A program made the position numbers and the translations under genes. This document shows, one piece after another, positions 5,577-7,963 of a stretch of DNA of 7,963 nt (its first letter is position 1; each line of letters opens with the position of its first letter). Source of the DNA: Pseudomonadota bacterium (GTDB lineage Bacteria > SZUA-182 > DTGQ01); NCBI GenBank assembly GCA_030605265.1, contig JAUWIR010000183.1, positions 1 through 7,963 of the forward strand, given 5' to 3'. Under the pieces are notes generated by a model, which did not search any database, was not told the DNA's origin, and saw only the letters and a list, made by a program, of their open reading frames with translations.

Positions 5577-7709
5577 ATGCCTAAAAAAAGAAAAAGACAT
5601 AGCAACCGCCTTATCACTGAGAAAAGCCCCTATCTACTTCAGCATGCTCATGATCCTGTTGATTGGTATTCCTGGTCAGAAGAAGTTTTCGAAAAAGCGA
5701 AAAATGAAGATAAACCGATTTTTCTATCCATTGGTTATTCCACCTGTCATTGGTGTCATGTCATGAAAGAGGAATCCTTTAATGATCCTCAAATCGCTGA
5801 GCTTTTGAACACCCATTTTATACCGATTATTGTCGACAGAGAAGAGCGACCGGATCTTGATAATCTGTATATGAAAGCAGTGATCTCCATGACAGGAAGC
5901 GGAGGCTGGCCGTTAAATATATTTTTGACTCACGATAAAAAACCTTTCTATGGAGGCACATATTTTCCTCCTGAAGATAAATGGGAAATGTCTGGGTTAA
6001 AAACCATCTTGGCCTCATTCTCTAATCTATGGAAGAGTCAACGCCAAGAAGTGCTCAATACGGCCGCTGTAGTTATTGATGGAATTATAAGGCAAAGGCT
6101 CGATAAGTCGGGCCCTCTTTTGGATCAAAAAGTATTCGGGAAGGCTTATGAAAGGCTCTTTTCCAGTTTCGACCGGCAGTTTGCCGGGTTCGGCAGGGGT
6201 GCCAAATTTCCCAGGCCTCATATTCTCTCTTTTCTGCTTAGATATTGGAGTCGCTTTAGCGAACCTTTTGCCTTGGAGATGGTTGAGAAGACGCTAATGC
6301 ACATGGCGCAAGGCGGCCTTTATGATCATATTGGAGGTGGCTTTTTTCGATATGCCGTCGATCCTGAATGGCGAATCCCCCATTTTGAAAAAATGCTTTA
6401 TGATCAAGCCCTTATTTCTAAAACCTATCTTGAGGCGTATCAAGCTACCCACAAAGATGTATTTGCTCAAATTGCTAAAGGAACGCTTGATTATGTATTA
6501 CGGAAGATGAGCAGCCCGGAAGGTGGATTCTATACAGGTGAAGATGCTGACTCTGCTCTTGACCCAAGAGAGCCGGAAAAGAAAAAAGAAGGAGCATTTT
6601 ACCTTTTTAGTCAGGATGAGATTATAGGCACCTTGGGCAAAAAGCAGGCAGAGATATTTATCTACTATTTTGGTCTTGAGCAGACAGAAAGCACAGCGTT
6701 TTACGCTGATCCGGAGGTGAGGGGCAAAGGAATTCTTTCCATCGCCAATAGCTTAAAAAATACAGCCATGCATTTCAATAAATCAGAAAAGGAAGTCAGC
6801 CAAATTTTAAAAGAAGGCAAGGAAAAACTCTTCGCTTTTCGCTCTAAAAGACCAAGGCCGAGCAGGGATGAAAAAATCCTTGTTGATTGGAACGGGCTTA
6901 TGATTTCCAGCCTGGCTTTGGCCAGTCGAATTTTTGATGAACCATGGTATAGGATGAAGGCCGAGAAGTGCGCTCATTTTATCTTGAACAATCTTGTAGA
7001 CCACCAAGGAAAACTTCTGCATCGTTACTGCCATGGTGAGGCGGGAATTTTTGGGATGATCGATGATTATGCCTTTATAATTCAGGGTCTTCTTGATCTT
7101 TACGAAGCCACCTTCGATATTGTCTATCTGAAAAGGGCAAAGGATTTTACAGAGTTAATGATCCAACTTTTTTGGGATGAAATAGAGGGAGGATTCTTTT
7201 TTACTCCTCGTGATGAACATCCCTTGTTCATTCGGCAAAAAGAGATTTATGACGGCTCAATCCCCTCGGGAAACTCGGTTGCTGCCTTAAATCTTATTCG
7301 CTTAACCAAATTATTGGTGAGTAGGGAAAATGAAGAGAAAGTAAAATCTCTTTCCCATGTATTCTCAAGAAAGATTCTTCACCTGCCGGATGAATTTTGT
7401 CAGTTTCTCATCGCCCTTGATTTTGCCTTGGGTCGTCCCTCTCATGAAATGGTTTTTACCGGAAATAAAGAGAATGAAACCCTTAAGCGTATGGTTTTAA
7501 GTTGTTATCAACAATTTATTCCCAATAAGGTTATGGCCCACCGCCCAACCGCAGGAAGCGAGCTTGATGAGGTTTTAGACATAATGCCGCACCTGGTTAA
7601 CCAGACCCCCATAGATGGCAGACCTACTGCCTATATGTGTAAAAATTATGTATGTGAATATCCAACCACATCGGTTAAAAAATTTAGGCAAATGTTATCA
7701 GAACTATAA
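5577..7709 (+). CDS. DUF255/YyaL-type protein: thioredoxin-fold domain plus six-hairpin (alpha/alpha)6 domain
   Basis: A 710-residue protein from ATG 5577 that belongs to the thioredoxin-domain DUF255 family (bacterial YyaL, animal SPATA20). The N-terminus has the family hallmarks NRLITEKSPYLLQHA and DPVDWYSW, then STCHWCHVM with the CxxC pair at C57/C60, VDREERPD, GGWPLNIFLT (from 109) and GTYFPPE. The rest is the helical six-hairpin region, with HFEKMLYDQA, GEDADSA, VDWNGLMISSLA, DDYAFIIQGLLDLYEA and SGNSVAALNL, ending in the usual Cys-containing YMCKNYVCEYP. No signal peptide is seen, so it is probably cytosolic; the reaction is not established for the family, and redox or sugar-related activities are both guesses. 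Length is normal. The start is uncertain: the same frame is open from TTG 5466 (37 more residues, including ATG 5502), but homologues typically begin right before the NRLI motif. No Shine-Dalgarno precedes 5577 closely; the nearest, AAAGGGGGA at 5532-5540, would suit an in-frame ATT at 5547. It may be co-transcribed with copA, since no terminator lies between them. Confidence 0.9.
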   Translation: MPKKRKRHSNRLITEKSPYLLQHAHDPVDWYSWSEEVFEKAKNEDKPIFLSIGYSTCHWCHVMKEESFNDPQIAELLNTHFIPIIVDREERPDLDNLYMKAVISMTGSGGWPLNIFLTHDKKPFYGGTYFPPEDKWEMSGLKTILASFSNLWKSQRQEVLNTAAVVIDGIIRQRLDKSGPLLDQKVFGKAYERLFSSFDRQFAGFGRGAKFPRPHILSFLLRYWSRFSEPFALEMVEKTLMHMAQGGLYDHIGGGFFRYAVDPEWRIPHFEKMLYDQALISKTYLEAYQATHKDVFAQIAKGTLDYVLRKMSSPEGGFYTGEDADSALDPREPEKKKEGAFYLFSQDEIIGTLGKKQAEIFIYYFGLEQTESTAFYADPEVRGKGILSIANSLKNTAMHFNKSEKEVSQILKEGKEKLFAFRSKRPRPSRDEKILVDWNGLMISSLALASRIFDEPWYRMKAEKCAHFILNNLVDHQGKLLHRYCHGEAGIFGMIDDYAFIIQGLLDLYEATFDIVYLKRAKDFTELMIQLFWDEIEGGFFFTPRDEHPLFIRQKEIYDGSIPSGNSVAALNLIRLTKLLVSRENEEKVKSLSHVFSRKILHLPDEFCQFLIALDFALGRPSHEMVFTGNKENETLKRMVLSCYQQFIPNKVMAHRPTAGSELDEVLDIMPHLVNQTPIDGRPTAYMCKNYVCEYPTTSVKKFRQMLSEL

Positions 7710-7751
7710 TTTTTAATAAATAAAGTTTGTATATTCTATAGTCAGTTTCAA

Positions 7752-7963
7752 GATTGTATGTAGAGCTTGCAGAGGAGAAGACAGGGCCAATTCCAAAACC
7801 AGTTAATTTTTCATACATTTGGGGAGATGCTCTCAATGAATTGAAAAGAGACGATCCGGATCTGAGAATGCTGAATTTGGAGACAAACATAACAAAAAGT
7901 AATGATTATTGGAAAGGTAAAAGCATACACTACAGGATACATCCGGATAATATTGCCTGTTTA
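7752..7963 (+). pseudogene. 5'-truncated second copy of capA, running off the window (direct repeat copy B)
   Basis: This matches 1791-2002 base for base at a constant offset of 5961, with 7 substitutions. The matching frame stays open to the window edge: LYVELAEEKTGPIPKPVNF and onward to IHPDNIACL. Four of the five changed codons alter the residue (E to K, V to D, V to L, S to N). The first roughly 53 residues of CapA, including the metal-binding GDVMVGRG, are absent: similarity starts abruptly at 7752, and in-frame sequence upstream reaches a TAG at 7739-7741. No ATG or ribosome-binding site precedes it. The 3' part, including the site of the frameshift seen in the first copy, lies outside the window. 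It may be a fragment left by recombination, or the edge of a longer duplicate with a replaced 5' end. Confidence 0.85.

Noticed and set aside
5399..7742. Shared 9-mer TTCTATAGT at 5399 and 7734 as possible insertion target or attachment site
   Set aside because: Nine bases is within chance for AT-rich sequence and the flanks do not match.
1791..7963. Composite transposon explanation for the flanking repeats
   Set aside because: The repeats are capA coding sequence, with no transposase, terminal inverted repeats or target-site duplication visible.

Overview
This AT-rich bacterial window is a copper-handling neighbourhood in which intact genes alternate with visibly decayed ones. The intact genes are an exported Cys-rich four-helix copper-binding protein (Csp/DUF326 type, 716-1231), a Cu+-exporting P1B-type ATPase (CopA, 3093-5363) and a DUF255/YyaL-type thioredoxin-fold protein (5577-7709). 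The decayed ones are a REC-PAS sensor remnant on the minus strand (about 90-571), a CapA-type metallophosphatase gene broken by one frameshift (1631-2784), a CsoR-type copper regulator with two nonsense codons and a frameshift (2784-3048), and a 5'-truncated second capA copy that runs off the right edge (7752-7963).

Organism: an exported Csp-like protein, the style of the REC-PAS sensor and the AT-leaning composition fit an environmental Gram-negative, possibly a Desulfobacterota-like anaerobe. This is inference from protein style only; the window has no rRNA or other phylogenetic marker.

Layout: 1-571, sensor-kinase remnant (-). 572-715, short gap with a good sigma70-type promoter reading right. 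716-1231, Csp-like gene, followed by a strong hairpin at 1299-1335 that probably ends its transcript. 1336-1630, no convincing gene; it ends in a sigma70-like promoter directly in front of capA. 1631-2784, capA with a single-base frameshift near 2072. 2784-3048, csoR remnant overlapping the capA stop codon by one base. 3050-3079, an inverted repeat just before the copA ribosome-binding site. 3093-5363, copA. 5387-5533, a possible 48-residue ORF behind a strong Shine-Dalgarno. 5577-7709, the DUF255 protein. 7710-7751, a short spacer with no clear terminator. 7752-7963, the second capA copy.

How it fits together: a periplasmic or exported Cu(I)-sequestering protein beside a Cu(I)-exporting ATPase and a copper-sensing repressor of the CsoR family is a coherent copper-tolerance set. 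Here the regulator is dead, so copA is either unregulated locally or controlled from elsewhere. The two capA copies are 212 bp direct repeats differing at 7 positions. They flank the csoR remnant-copA-DUF255 block, which points to a past duplication or recombination (or an assembly join) and gives that block a route to be lost or mobilised by homologous recombination. I see no clear sign of a wholly new system; the points worth following are the capA repeats, the dead copper sensor and the Csp-CopA-DUF255 association.
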